This document shows positions 44,972 through 51,343 of a stretch of 64,000 bases of DNA, in pieces. Location of the stretch: positions 744,001 through 808,000 of the forward strand of contig JAIUME010000001.1 in assembly GCA_022565695.1 (NCBI GenBank), given 5' to 3'. This DNA comes from Alcanivorax sp. (GTDB lineage Bacteria > Pseudomonadota > Gammaproteobacteria > Pseudomonadales > Alcanivoracaceae). How positions within the stretch are numbered: position 1 is the first letter of the stretch; every line of letters begins with the position of its first letter. The position numbers and the translations under genes were made by a program. Under the pieces are notes generated by a model. The model was not told where the DNA came from and did no database searches. It was given only the letters and a program-made list of their open reading frames with translations.

Positions 44972-45484
44972 ATGCCTGAAAGTTTCAATATTGAACCGTA
45001 CAATCGCTCCAGTCACGACCGCAGTCAGTTTGACTGCGGCGTTCCATCTCTGAACCACTATATCCAACGTCAACTATCCAATGATATTCGTCGTAATCTG
45101 GCACGCTGCTATTCGGCGGTATCTTCCTCGGATACGGCGAACCCCCGTCGGATGGCCGGATATTACACCCTTTCATCTCATAGCCTGGAAACAGATCTTT
45201 TGCCAGAAGGTGTGGCCCAAAGTCCGTATCCGGCAGTGCCGGCCGTACTGATTGGACGTCTGGCTGTATGTAAGTCCTTTCAGGGAAATCGCCTTGGTGT
45301 GCAACTGGTAATCAGCGCCTTGAGAAGGAGCGTTGACTTGCATGATGAGCTAGGCATCCAGCTGATTGTTGTAGACCCCTTGGGGGAAGACATTCTTTCA
45401 TTCTACGAGAAATTTGGGTTCGTTGAGTCGGGGGAGGGGCGGTTGCTGTTGCCGATCAAGACGGCTAAGAAAGCACTGCCATAA
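44972..45484 (+). CDS. GNAT-family toxin (TacT-like)
   Basis: A 170-residue GCN5-type acetyltransferase begun at the ATG at 44972 (GGAG nine bases upstream); the frame is open further upstream but without a site. The family start FNIEPYNRSSHDRSQFDCGVPSLNHYI is characteristic. The acetyl-CoA loop is in QGNRLGVQLV near 105, and the catalytic tyrosine in SFYEKFGF near 148. Known members acetylate the amino group of charged tRNAs and stop translation. The DUF1778 antitoxin is encoded directly upstream. It converges with a VapC fragment, overlapping it by about 80 bp. Confidence 0.92.
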   Translation: MPESFNIEPYNRSSHDRSQFDCGVPSLNHYIQRQLSNDIRRNLARCYSAVSSSDTANPRRMAGYYTLSSHSLETDLLPEGVAQSPYPAVPAVLIGRLAVCKSFQGNRLGVQLVISALRRSVDLHDELGIQLIVVDPLGEDILSFYEKFGFVESGEGRLLLPIKTAKKALP

Positions 45485-45732
45485 GCGGAGAAAATGAAGT
45501 AACCAAAGGGTTTATCCGCAGTAACCAGAATACAATTCTCAGCCTTGGCATGGGCCGCAATCTGCATATCCAGCGCTCCCAAGGTAATGCCCTGGTTCGA
45601 CAGCTCGGCGCGTAGTGCACCGTAGCATTCAGCTACCGGGGCTTTCCATTCGAGCACCCGGACGCGTAACAGGAACTGGTGCGCCAGCTCGTTCCTGATC
45701 CGGCTGGGCCGCTTATGCAGGCCGTACATCAT
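45403..45732 (-). pseudogene. VapC-like PIN-domain fragment
   Basis: A 109-residue frame whose first 77 residues match the C-terminal half of a PIN-domain VapC toxin. The matching segments are MYGLHKRPSRIRNE, LEWKAPVAECYGALRAEL, the conserved LDMQIAAHA (acidic active-site residue) and LVTADKPF. The N-terminal half with the first catalytic aspartate (the usual DTN motif) is missing, and the last 30 residues, antisense to the GNAT gene, look random. The ATG lies one base after the MazF-like stop codon (TAGAATG), so it is probably still translated with that gene. Almost certainly inactive. Confidence 0.7.
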
Positions 45733-45733
45733 T

Positions 45734-46147
45734 CTACCGTTGCTTCACGGCCGAATAGGCCGCCGAAAGGGCGGGCATCAGGCTGGGATGCAGTGTCCCG
45801 AGGTGTGGTGTTTGGCCGGGCGGCCTCGGCGCGACAGCAAACCAGGTGCTGTTATAGGGCAATCGTGTGGCCTGGTTGAGATCAAATTTGGTGTCGTAGC
45901 TCAGTCCGGCCAGGCTGTATGCATTCGCATTATTCTGTTTGGAGATCAGGAATTCCCCGGGATAGAGGCGGTTCGTTTTCTTGCTTGTGCCATATACGAC
46001 TTCGACGCGGATATTACTGGAGTCAGTGTCGTCAACGGCGAGGACCAATGCAGGGCGGGGCTTCGGGCCTGGATTCCCGGGGACCTGTGGGAAATGACAC
46101 CACAGGATGTCCCCGGGGCTGGGGGGTGGCCACCTGACAGAGGCCAC
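45734..46147 (-). CDS. PemK/MazF-like toxin
   Basis: A 137-residue protein with a GTG start at 46147, three bases after the antitoxin stop codon. The N-terminal segment PGDILWCHFPQVPG...KPRPALVLAV is the MazF/PemK signature (RNA-binding beta-barrel), and the family's second strand follows (IRVEVVYGTSKKTNRL). MazF-type proteins are mRNA endoribonucleases. The C-terminal extension (about 100-137) is longer than in MazF and unassigned. The small upstream gene is the likely antitoxin. The VapC fragment begins right after its stop codon. Confidence 0.82.
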   Translation of the reverse strand: MASVRWPPPSPGDILWCHFPQVPGNPGPKPRPALVLAVDDTDSSNIRVEVVYGTSKKTNRLYPGEFLISKQNNANAYSLAGLSYDTKFDLNQATRLPYNSTWFAVAPRPPGQTPHLGTLHPSLMPALSAAYSAVKQR

Positions 46148-46150
46148 AGC

Positions 46151-46423
46151 TCAGAACAGGCTCTTGGTGGCATTGAAGGGCTGATCCTGGGGTTCCAGTT
46201 TATCGATGGCGGCAAGCTCTTGTTTCGACAGTGGGCCATCGTCCTGCTCGTAGGCAGGCAGAACCTCTTTGGCCAGTTTGGCCAGAGCGTAGTGTATTGC
46301 CTGGGTTTCGTTGAAGCCCAGTTCCTTGGCGATCCGTTTCACGGTGACACGGGTAACCCCTGTTACGGTGTCAGCGGAGCGGAATTTGAACAGCATCTTT
46401 TCATCGCGAACCACAGTGCTCAT
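46151..46423 (-). CDS. Putative antitoxin of the MazF-like toxin
   Basis: A 90-residue protein with AGGAGAGAGG upstream of the ATG. The N-terminal part (FRSADTVTGVTRVTVKRIAKELGFNETQAIHYALAKLAKEVL) looks like a DNA-binding ribbon-helix-helix or similar; the acidic C-terminus (YEQDDGPLSKQELAAIDKLEPQ) would be the toxin-neutralising tail. The position directly before a PemK-like gene with a 3-nt gap supports the antitoxin role. An AT-rich dyad overlaps its predicted promoter. No exact family is recognised. Confidence 0.75.
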   Translation of the reverse strand: MSTVVRDEKMLFKFRSADTVTGVTRVTVKRIAKELGFNETQAIHYALAKLAKEVLPAYEQDDGPLSKQELAAIDKLEPQDQPFNATKSLF

Positions 46424-46444
46424 GGCTCAATCCTCTCTCCTGAT

Positions 46445-46483
46445 GTATATATAAAATATATACTTCATGCATATTTCTGTCTA
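46445..46483 (-). promoter_or_regulatory. Promoter and AT-rich operator of the MazF-like operon
   Basis: On the minus strand TAGACA (46478-46483) and TATATT (46455-46460) are 17 bp apart. A perfect dyad GTATATA-N5-TATATAC (46445-46463) covers the -10 box, a likely binding site for the antitoxin. Confidence 0.65.
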
Positions 46484-46513
46484 GCAGGTTCTGGCTGCGC
46501 GGCGATGCGCCCA

Positions 46514-46540
46514 CAAAAAAGGCCGCCTTGCGGCGGCCTT
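46514..46540 (-). terminator. ssrA terminator
   Basis: On the minus strand the stem GGCCGCC / GGCGGCC with loop GCAA is followed by TTTTTT, starting 10 bp after the tmRNA 3' end. Confidence 0.92.
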
Positions 46541-46550
46541 CTTCGTCGTA

Positions 46551-46906
46551 TGGTGGAGCCGGCGGGAATCGAACCCGCGTCCGTCAGCAATCCACCTGCA
46601 GGTCTACATGCTTATCCCAGTTTATTGATTTGAGTGACTGCAGCCCAACGGGCAGGACGCAGACACCGAGCCCCTGAAGGTTTTAACAGCGCCGTCCGGG
46701 GCGGACTTTGCTGCGATCCCGTGTAGCTATGCCGGTCGCGCTTCCCCACGGGCTGGGTCGCTTGACCGTTGGCAGGCCTTAGGCCGCCAGTGCGTAAGTA
46801 TCGTCGTTTGCGATTACTTTATGTGTCACAAAGGATTTACGAGAATTGTAACCTTCTCGGCATGCACCACAGGATTCATAACCGGCGTCGAAACCTTGTC
46901 GGCCCC
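46551..46906 (-). ncRNA. ssrA: tmRNA
   Basis: Transfer-messenger RNA of 356 nt that rescues stalled ribosomes together with SmpB. The 5' end GGGGCCG pairs with CGGCTCC before the encoded 3' CCA to form the acceptor stem; the T-arm GGTTCGATTCC is intact. The tag frame starts with GCA at 46811 and ends with TAA at 46779, encoding ANDDTYALAA, a typical gammaproteobacterial degradation tag. A terminator follows the 3' end. smpB lies about 640 bp further, on the same strand. Small protein frames seen on both strands here are shadows of the RNA gene. The 3' end borders the accessory toxin–antitoxin region, and ssrA 3' ends are common integration sites, but no integrase is left. Confidence 0.97.
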
Positions 46907-47212
46907 TGTATCCGTGATTGTACAGGAGTTCGGGGCGCAGGGTGCGAGTTTCAAGGGCTATTTCCCAGGCTATTTCATGGCACCAGGCGCTGACCAGACG
47001 CTGAAAAGGGCGGCAGGAGGGGCTTTCGGGCGGAAAAGTGAGACCTTGTCAGCAGGCAATGTAAACTTTTTGCTATTCCTGTCGGACAATCTGACCCAAA
47101 AGGCGTGACAAATCCGGATTCTGTTAGATGATACCTATCGTAACACGGCGGGTAACACTTGCCGTAACAGGCAGCTCAAATGAAGAAGTTGTCCTCATAG
47201 AGGGGTATCAAG
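46907..47212. other. Intergenic region with the ssrA promoter
   Basis: This 306-bp gap holds a -10-like TACAAT (46917-46922, minus strand) about 10 nt before the tmRNA 5' end; its -35 region is poor. The right half is AT-richer and has GAGGGG before the next gene's ATG. Nothing else is recognised. Confidence 0.5.
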
Positions 47213-47473
47213 ATGAAAGCGTTGAATAGTGTTGAGCAACTCATGAATCGCTGGCCGTTGCTGGGCCGGACACTGGTGCTGATGTTCGCGCTGGTGGCCT
47301 ACGCGGCGGGTCTGCTGGCAGTCGATGTTGCAACCGGTGATGCCCGGATGCCGGTGGTCCTGCTGGCGGTATTCTTCCTGCCGGCGGTGCTGCGAGCCTG
47401 GTTGCTGGTGTACTGGCAGGTGCGTGACGACCTCCGCGGTCGCTTCGGCAGCAGCCATCACAGCGGCGTCTGA
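47213..47473 (+). CDS. Small two-helix membrane protein
   Basis: An 86-residue inner-membrane protein with GAGGGG seven bases before the ATG. Two hydrophobic segments (about 17-38, TLVLMFALVAYAAGLLAV, and about 46-70, MPVVLLAVFFLPAVLRAWLLVYW) are joined by a short polar loop (DVATGDAR). The C-terminus is short and basic. No family is recognised. It has its own terminator and lies between ssrA and smpB on the opposite strand, so it is a separate transcription unit. Confidence 0.75.
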   Translation: MKALNSVEQLMNRWPLLGRTLVLMFALVAYAAGLLAVDVATGDARMPVVLLAVFFLPAVLRAWLLVYWQVRDDLRGRFGSSHHSGV

Positions 47474-47498
47474 GACCGTTTGAAGAAGAAGATAGACA

Positions 47499-47530
47499 GC
47501 CCCGCGCTTTAACCGGCGCGGGGCGTTTTC
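47499..47530 (+). terminator. Intrinsic terminator
   Basis: Perfect 9-bp stem GCCCCGCGC / GCGCGGGGC followed by GTTTTCT, 26 bp after the small membrane protein gene. Confidence 0.85.
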
Positions 47531-47545
47531 TGTTGAGCGTCGGGC

Positions 47546-48019
47546 TCAGCGTTGCCGCATGATGCGCTGCTTCTGGCGATTCCAGTCCCGTTCCTTCTCT
47601 GTCGCCCGCTTGTCGAACTTCTGCTTGCCCTTCGCCAGGGCGATATCCAGCTTGGCGCGGCCGTGGCTCCAGTAAAGGCTCAACGGCACACAGGTAAAGC
47701 CTTCTTTCTGCACCCCACCAAAAATCCGGCCCAGCTCACGCTGGTGCAACAGCAGCTTGCGCAGCCTCATCGGATCCGGGTTGATGTGGGTGCTGGCGGT
47801 ATTCAGGGGTTCGATACGGCAGCCGAACAGGAACGCCTCACCGCCCCGAAGCATGATGTAGGCTTCAGACAGGTTGCAACGGCCTTCGCGCAGCGCTTTG
47901 ACTTCCCAGCCTTCCAGTACCAGGCCAGCTTCGAAGCGGTCGTCGATGTGATATTCGTGGCGCGCCTTGCGGTTGGCTGCAATGGTGGCGGTGCCCGATT
48001 TGCTTTTCGGTTTCGTCAT
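47546..48019 (-). CDS. smpB: SsrA-binding protein SmpB
   Basis: A 157-residue SmpB, the partner of tmRNA in trans-translation. Conserved motifs: [25 protein letters not shown] (strand 1), [26 protein letters not shown] and the C-terminal [23 protein letters not shown] that enters the mRNA channel. The start MTKPKSKSG matches the family. There is no Shine-Dalgarno sequence: the ATG follows CCCGCCCCC, and a TATAAT lies only nine bases upstream, pointing to a leaderless message. A much longer frame upstream of this ATG is a shadow of the neighbouring transporter gene. ssrA lies about 640 bp further along the same strand. Confidence 0.96.
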   Translation of the reverse strand: MTKPKSKSGTATIAANRKARHEYHIDDRFEAGLVLEGWEVKALREGRCNLSEAYIMLRGGEAFLFGCRIEPLNTASTHINPDPMRLRKLLLHQRELGRIFGGVQKEGFTCVPLSLYWSHGRAKLDIALAKGKQKFDKRATEKERDWNRQKQRIMRQR

Positions 48020-48028
48020 GGGGGCGGG

Positions 48029-48076
48029 ATTATAGCGTGATAGTGGCGGAAAAGATTGTGTTGCCGATGGCAACAC
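48029..48076 (-). promoter_or_regulatory. smpB -10 box and upstream palindrome
   Basis: TATAAT on the minus strand (48029-48034) ends nine bases before the smpB ATG. A perfect palindrome GTGTTGCC-GAT-GGCAACAC (48058-48076) lies 23 bp upstream of it and could be an operator or activator site. No good -35 box is seen. Confidence 0.55.
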
Positions 48077-48256
48077 GGCGCGAACAGGGATGGTGGGGGC
48101 TTTGTGCGGCAACATCAAGGCTGCGCCGAGGGCGATCAGTGCCTGAATGATGTTCATCCGGCTTGAGCGTGCCAGGCAAAGTCCGCAAAATGGCCGCTTT
48201 ATTCTTGCAGGGGCTGTCGGGGCTCCATTAACAGGTACATCTGACAGGTATTGGGC

Positions 48257-49816
48257 ATGAATCAGCCAAACAAACCGATACACGGCGTCTGGGCCAGCCG
48301 CTGGGTCTTCATCCTTGCTGCCACGGGGTCGGCCATCGGGCTGGGCAATATCTGGAAATTCCCCTATATGGCCGGCGAAAACGGCGGCGCGGCATTCGTG
48401 CTGGTCTACCTGGTGTGTATCGCACTGGTCGGCGTGCCGATCATGATTGCCGAGGTCATGCTGGGTCGGCGCGGTGGCATGAGCCCGATCAACACCATGG
48501 GCAGGCTGGCCCGGGATGCGGGTGTCAGCCAGCGCTGGAAAGCTGTCGGCGGGCTGGGTGCAGTGGCCGGGTTCTTCCTCTTGTCTCTCTATACCGTGAT
48601 TGCGGGCTGGGCGCTGTTCTATATCTGGGAAATGGCCTCTGGTGTGCTGCGCGATGCGAGCGCGACCGAGGTGGTTGCTGTCTATGAAGGGCTTCAAGCC
48701 AATGTCTGGCTGGTGCTCGGTTGCCACACGGTGTTCATGGCCATGACCATGTTTGTGGTGGCGCGGGGCGTCAACAAGGGGCTGGAAGTGGCGGTGCGGA
48801 TTCTCATGCCGTTGCTGTTCCTGTTGCTGCTGGGCCTGCTGGGTTATTCCTTTACCTCCGAAGGCTTCATGCCGGCGGTGCATTTCCTGTTCTCCTTCGA
48901 TGCCTCGGCCTTCACCGTGAAAGCCGTGCTGCTGGCTATGGGTCATGCCTTCTTTACGTTGAGCCTGGGGCTCGGCGCGATCATGGCGTACGGCGCCTAC
49001 ATGCCCCGCGAGGTGACTGACCGCAAGACCGGCAAGCGCAAGCCGGTGTCTATTGGCTCCACGGTCTTCACCATTGCGGCGCTCGACACGCTGGTGGCGC
49101 TGGTGGCCGGGCTGGTGATCTTCCCGGTGGTATTCGCCAACGGGCTGGAAGCCGGTGAGGGCCCGCGGCTGCTGTTCGTGACCTTGCCGCTGGCGTTTGC
49201 GGGCATTCCCTTTGGTATGCTGCTGGGCACGGTGTTCTTTGTGCTGCTCACCTGCGCCGCCTGGACCTCTTCGATCTCTCTGGGCGAGCCGCTGGTGGCG
49301 TGGCTGGTGGAAAAGGGCTGGAACCGGGTCAAGGCAGCGGTGCTGGTGGGGGTGTCAGCCTGGTTCCTGGGCATTGGCACGGTGCTGTCGTTCAACTACT
49401 GGAGTGAGGTGACGTTCCTCGGGCGGACCTTCTTCGGCAATCTGGAATTCCTGACCATCAATATCATGCTGCCGTTGGGCGGCCTGCTGATTGCCCTCTT
49501 TGCCGGCTGGGTGATGAAGGAAACCCACGCCCGCAAGGAACTGCAAATGAAGAGCTTCGGGCTCTATATGGTGTGGCGCGCCATGGTGCGCGTCTTTGCG
49601 CCGCTAGCGGTGATCGCCATCTTCATCTTCGTGGCGCTGGTGCCGGATGGCGATGACGCCGCTGAGGAGGAGGCCGAGACCGAGGTCCATGCCGAGGCCC
49701 ACGCCGAGAATGCCGCCGAGGCGCCCGCGTCTGGCGAGTCTGCGGACCTTGAGCCCGCCGACCTTGAGCCAATGCAGCGTGAGCCCGCCGACATGCCGGA
49801 GAGCGCTGATGAGTGA
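48257..49816 (+). CDS. Sodium-dependent NSS-family transporter
   Basis: A 519-residue inner-membrane symporter. The ATG at 48257 is preferred over a TTG two codons earlier. The N-terminus [36 protein letters not shown] is the sodium and substrate binding helix of neurotransmitter:sodium symporters (LeuT fold); about eleven helices follow. The C-terminal 60 residues are very acidic ([16 protein letters not shown] and repeated DLEPADLEP) and predicted cytoplasmic. The substrate is probably an amino acid, not specified by sequence. Its stop codon overlaps the rnfH start. The gene occupies the place where ratA often precedes rnfH. Confidence 0.93.
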   Translation: MNQPNKPIHGVWASRWVFILAATGSAIGLGNIWKFPYMAGENGGAAFVLVYLVCIALVGVPIMIAEVMLGRRGGMSPINTMGRLARDAGVSQRWKAVGGLGAVAGFFLLSLYTVIAGWALFYIWEMASGVLRDASATEVVAVYEGLQANVWLVLGCHTVFMAMTMFVVARGVNKGLEVAVRILMPLLFLLLLGLLGYSFTSEGFMPAVHFLFSFDASAFTVKAVLLAMGHAFFTLSLGLGAIMAYGAYMPREVTDRKTGKRKPVSIGSTVFTIAALDTLVALVAGLVIFPVVFANGLEAGEGPRLLFVTLPLAFAGIPFGMLLGTVFFVLLTCAAWTSSISLGEPLVAWLVEKGWNRVKAAVLVGVSAWFLGIGTVLSFNYWSEVTFLGRTFFGNLEFLTINIMLPLGGLLIALFAGWVMKETHARKELQMKSFGLYMVWRAMVRVFAPLAVIAIFIFVALVPDGDDAAEEEAETEVHAEAHAENAAEAPASGESADLEPADLEPMQREPADMPESADE

Positions 49817-50111
49817 GCCGCTGATTACGGTGGAAGTCACCTACGCGTTGCCGGACAAGCAGCGCCTGATCAGTCTTCGGGTGCCTGTGGGCACCACGGT
49901 GTTTGATGCCGCGCGGCAGTCGGGTATCGGCGATGAGTTCGAGGGGCTCGATCTGGAGCGGGCAACGCTGGGTATCTTCGGCAAGGTAGAGCCTAATCCG
50001 CGCCAGCGGGCGCTGGAGGAGGGGGATCGGGTGGAAATCTATCGGCCCCTGACGGCTGACCCGAAAGAGACGCGTAAAGCGAGAGCCAAAAAATCAGCCC
50101 GCAAGGACTGA
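49809..50111 (+). CDS. rnfH: RnfH-family ubiquitin-like protein
   Basis: A 100-residue protein of the RnfH family (ubiquitin/ThiS-like fold): ITVEVTYALPDKQRLISLRVPVGTTVFDAARQSG, then VGIFGK-like LGIFGKVEPN and the terminal GDRVEIYRPLTADPKETRKARA. The family is conserved next to ratA and smpB; its biochemical role is unknown. The start overlaps the NSS transporter stop codon by 8 bp, so translation is coupled. It is convergent with bamE. Confidence 0.94.
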   Translation: MSEPLITVEVTYALPDKQRLISLRVPVGTTVFDAARQSGIGDEFEGLDLERATLGIFGKVEPNPRQRALEEGDRVEIYRPLTADPKETRKARAKKSARKD

Positions 50112-50153
50112 CCGCGCCGGGCTGACCGGTCTGGGCCGGTCGCCCGGGCAGCC

Positions 50154-50663
50154 TTACATGGTTGGCACACCTGTTTCGGTGGGGCCGGGACCAGAGCCTG
50201 GGGTCTGGCCAGGGCCGGGCATGGGCTGAGGTGCGGTCTCTGCCTCACGCTCCTGATCCCGCAATTGCTGTTCCAGGTCACGATCCTGCTGGCCGGTGAC
50301 CTTGCTGCGAAAGTCGTCAATCACGTCGCCTTCGTGATGGCTATAGAGCTCATTTTCGAAATGCACGACAATGCGTTGCTGGACTTTCTCGCCCTGTCCG
50401 GGCCGGTACACCATCGGATAGAACCAGGTATCGGGCGTAAAGGGATCAATCAGCGTAGGCTGGCCCAGTACGTAACGCACCTGATCCTCCGTCATGCCCG
50501 GCTCAAGGCCCGCCAGCATGTCTTCGGTCACGAAGTTGCCCTGGGGAATATCGATACGATAAACGCCGGGGAAACGCAGGTTGCTGCAGCCGGTTACCAG
50601 CAGTGTCAGGAGGGCCAGCGCAGTGATCAGGGCTTTATATGGCATGATTTTTTGATTTCGCAT
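50154..50663 (-). CDS. bamE: Outer-membrane assembly lipoprotein BamE (OmlA/SmpA)
   Basis: A 169-residue lipoprotein of the BAM complex that inserts outer-membrane proteins. The signal ALITALALLTLLVTGC ends in a lipobox; the mature part NLRFPGVYRIDIPQGNFVTEDMLAGLEPGMTEDQVRYVLGQPTLIDPFTPDTWFY is the classic BamE domain. The last 40 residues are a Gln/Glu then Pro/Gly-rich tail, longer than in Escherichia coli. The start may be ATG 50663 or ATG 50645; neither has a good ribosome site. It is divergent from fur with 65 bp between the starts, the usual gammaproteobacterial arrangement. Confidence 0.95.
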   Translation of the reverse strand: MRNQKIMPYKALITALALLTLLVTGCSNLRFPGVYRIDIPQGNFVTEDMLAGLEPGMTEDQVRYVLGQPTLIDPFTPDTWFYPMVYRPGQGEKVQQRIVVHFENELYSHHEGDVIDDFRSKVTGQQDRDLEQQLRDQEREAETAPQPMPGPGQTPGSGPGPTETGVPTM

Positions 50664-50728
50664 AAGTTCGGGCGATAATACAGACTTGATTCGGGGACAC
50701 AAGGTTCCTGCCGCACGCAAGGAGATAC

Positions 50729-51139
50729 ATGTTGGACAATCACGACCTGCGCAAGGCCGGCCTCAAGGTCACGCTGCCACGAGTAAAGATTCTGCAGCAG
50801 CTGGAAGCCTCGGAAGAGCGGCACATGAGCGCCGAGGACATCTACAAGGCGCTGATGGAGGCCGGCGAAGATGTGGGCCTGGCAACCGTTTACCGGGTGC
50901 TGACCCAGTTCGAGCAGGCTGGCATCGTCATGCGCCACAATTTCGAGGGCGGTTCAGCGGTATTCGAGCTGGCGGATGAGGGGCACCACGATCATATGGT
51001 GTGTCTGGAGACTGGCCAGGTGGTCGAGTTCCTGGATCCCGAGATCGAGAAACGCCAGAAATTGATCGCCGATGAGCATGGTTTCGAACTGATGGACCAC
51101 TCACTGGTGCTCTACGTCAAACCGAAAAAGAAGAAGTAA
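50729..51139 (+). CDS. fur: Ferric uptake regulator Fur
   Basis: A 136-residue Fe(II)-dependent repressor. The winged helix (LRKAGLKVTLPRVKILQQLE, ERHMSAEDIYKALMEAGEDVGLATVYRVLTQFEQAGIV) and the metal-binding HHDHMVC near 86-92 are canonical. Only one cysteine remains of the CxxC seen in Escherichia coli Fur (MVCLETG), as in Pseudomonas. The C-terminus is a lysine run. AAGGAG sits upstream of the ATG. bamE is divergent; a strong terminator follows and recN is convergent. Confidence 0.97.
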   Translation: MLDNHDLRKAGLKVTLPRVKILQQLEASEERHMSAEDIYKALMEAGEDVGLATVYRVLTQFEQAGIVMRHNFEGGSAVFELADEGHHDHMVCLETGQVVEFLDPEIEKRQKLIADEHGFELMDHSLVLYVKPKKKK

Positions 51140-51169
51140 CGTCCAGAAAAGTACGCTATCAGCGTAGCG

Positions 51170-51211
51170 ACGCCCCCGGCAGCCAGTCCTGCCGGGGGCG
51201 TATTGTTTTTT
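51170..51211 (+). terminator. fur terminator
   Basis: A 13-bp perfect stem ACGCCCCCGGCAG / CTGCCGGGGGCGT with loop CCAGTC is followed by ATTGTTTTTT. Confidence 0.95.
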
Positions 51212-51238
51212 CAGGCATCTTCACCTGGGGCAGGGCTC

Positions 51239-51343
51239 TCCTTGCCTGGGTCAAGCCTGTCCTTGCTTGGGTCAGGCCTCTCCTTGCTTGGGTCAAGCCT
51301 CTCCTTGCTTGGGTCAAGCCTCTCCTTGCTTGGGTCAGGCCTG
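51239..51343. repeat. Five tandem 21-bp repeats at the recN stop codon
   Basis: The unit TCCTTGCTTGGGTCA(A/G)GCCT(C/G) occurs five times head to tail with few substitutions. The last unit contains the recN stop codon; on the recN strand every unit carries TGA in the same phase, followed by codons for PKQGEA. Confidence 0.9.

Noticed and set aside
45740-46633. 297-codon plus-strand frame across the MazF-like genes and the tmRNA end
   Set aside because: It is antisense to two better-supported genes and its C-terminus is translated from the tmRNA 3' end, a known source of false proteins.
46769-47108. Two plus-strand frames of 74 and 95 codons
   Set aside because: They overlap the tmRNA gene, have no family features and explain nothing that the RNA does not.
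48020-48946. Long minus-strand extension upstream of smpB (total 466 codons)
   Set aside because: The extension is antisense to the NSS transporter and low-complexity; SmpB proteins start at the internal ATG at 48019.
51239-51343. Repeat array considered as a CRISPR
   Set aside because: Units are 21 bp, directly abutting, with no spacers and no cas genes.
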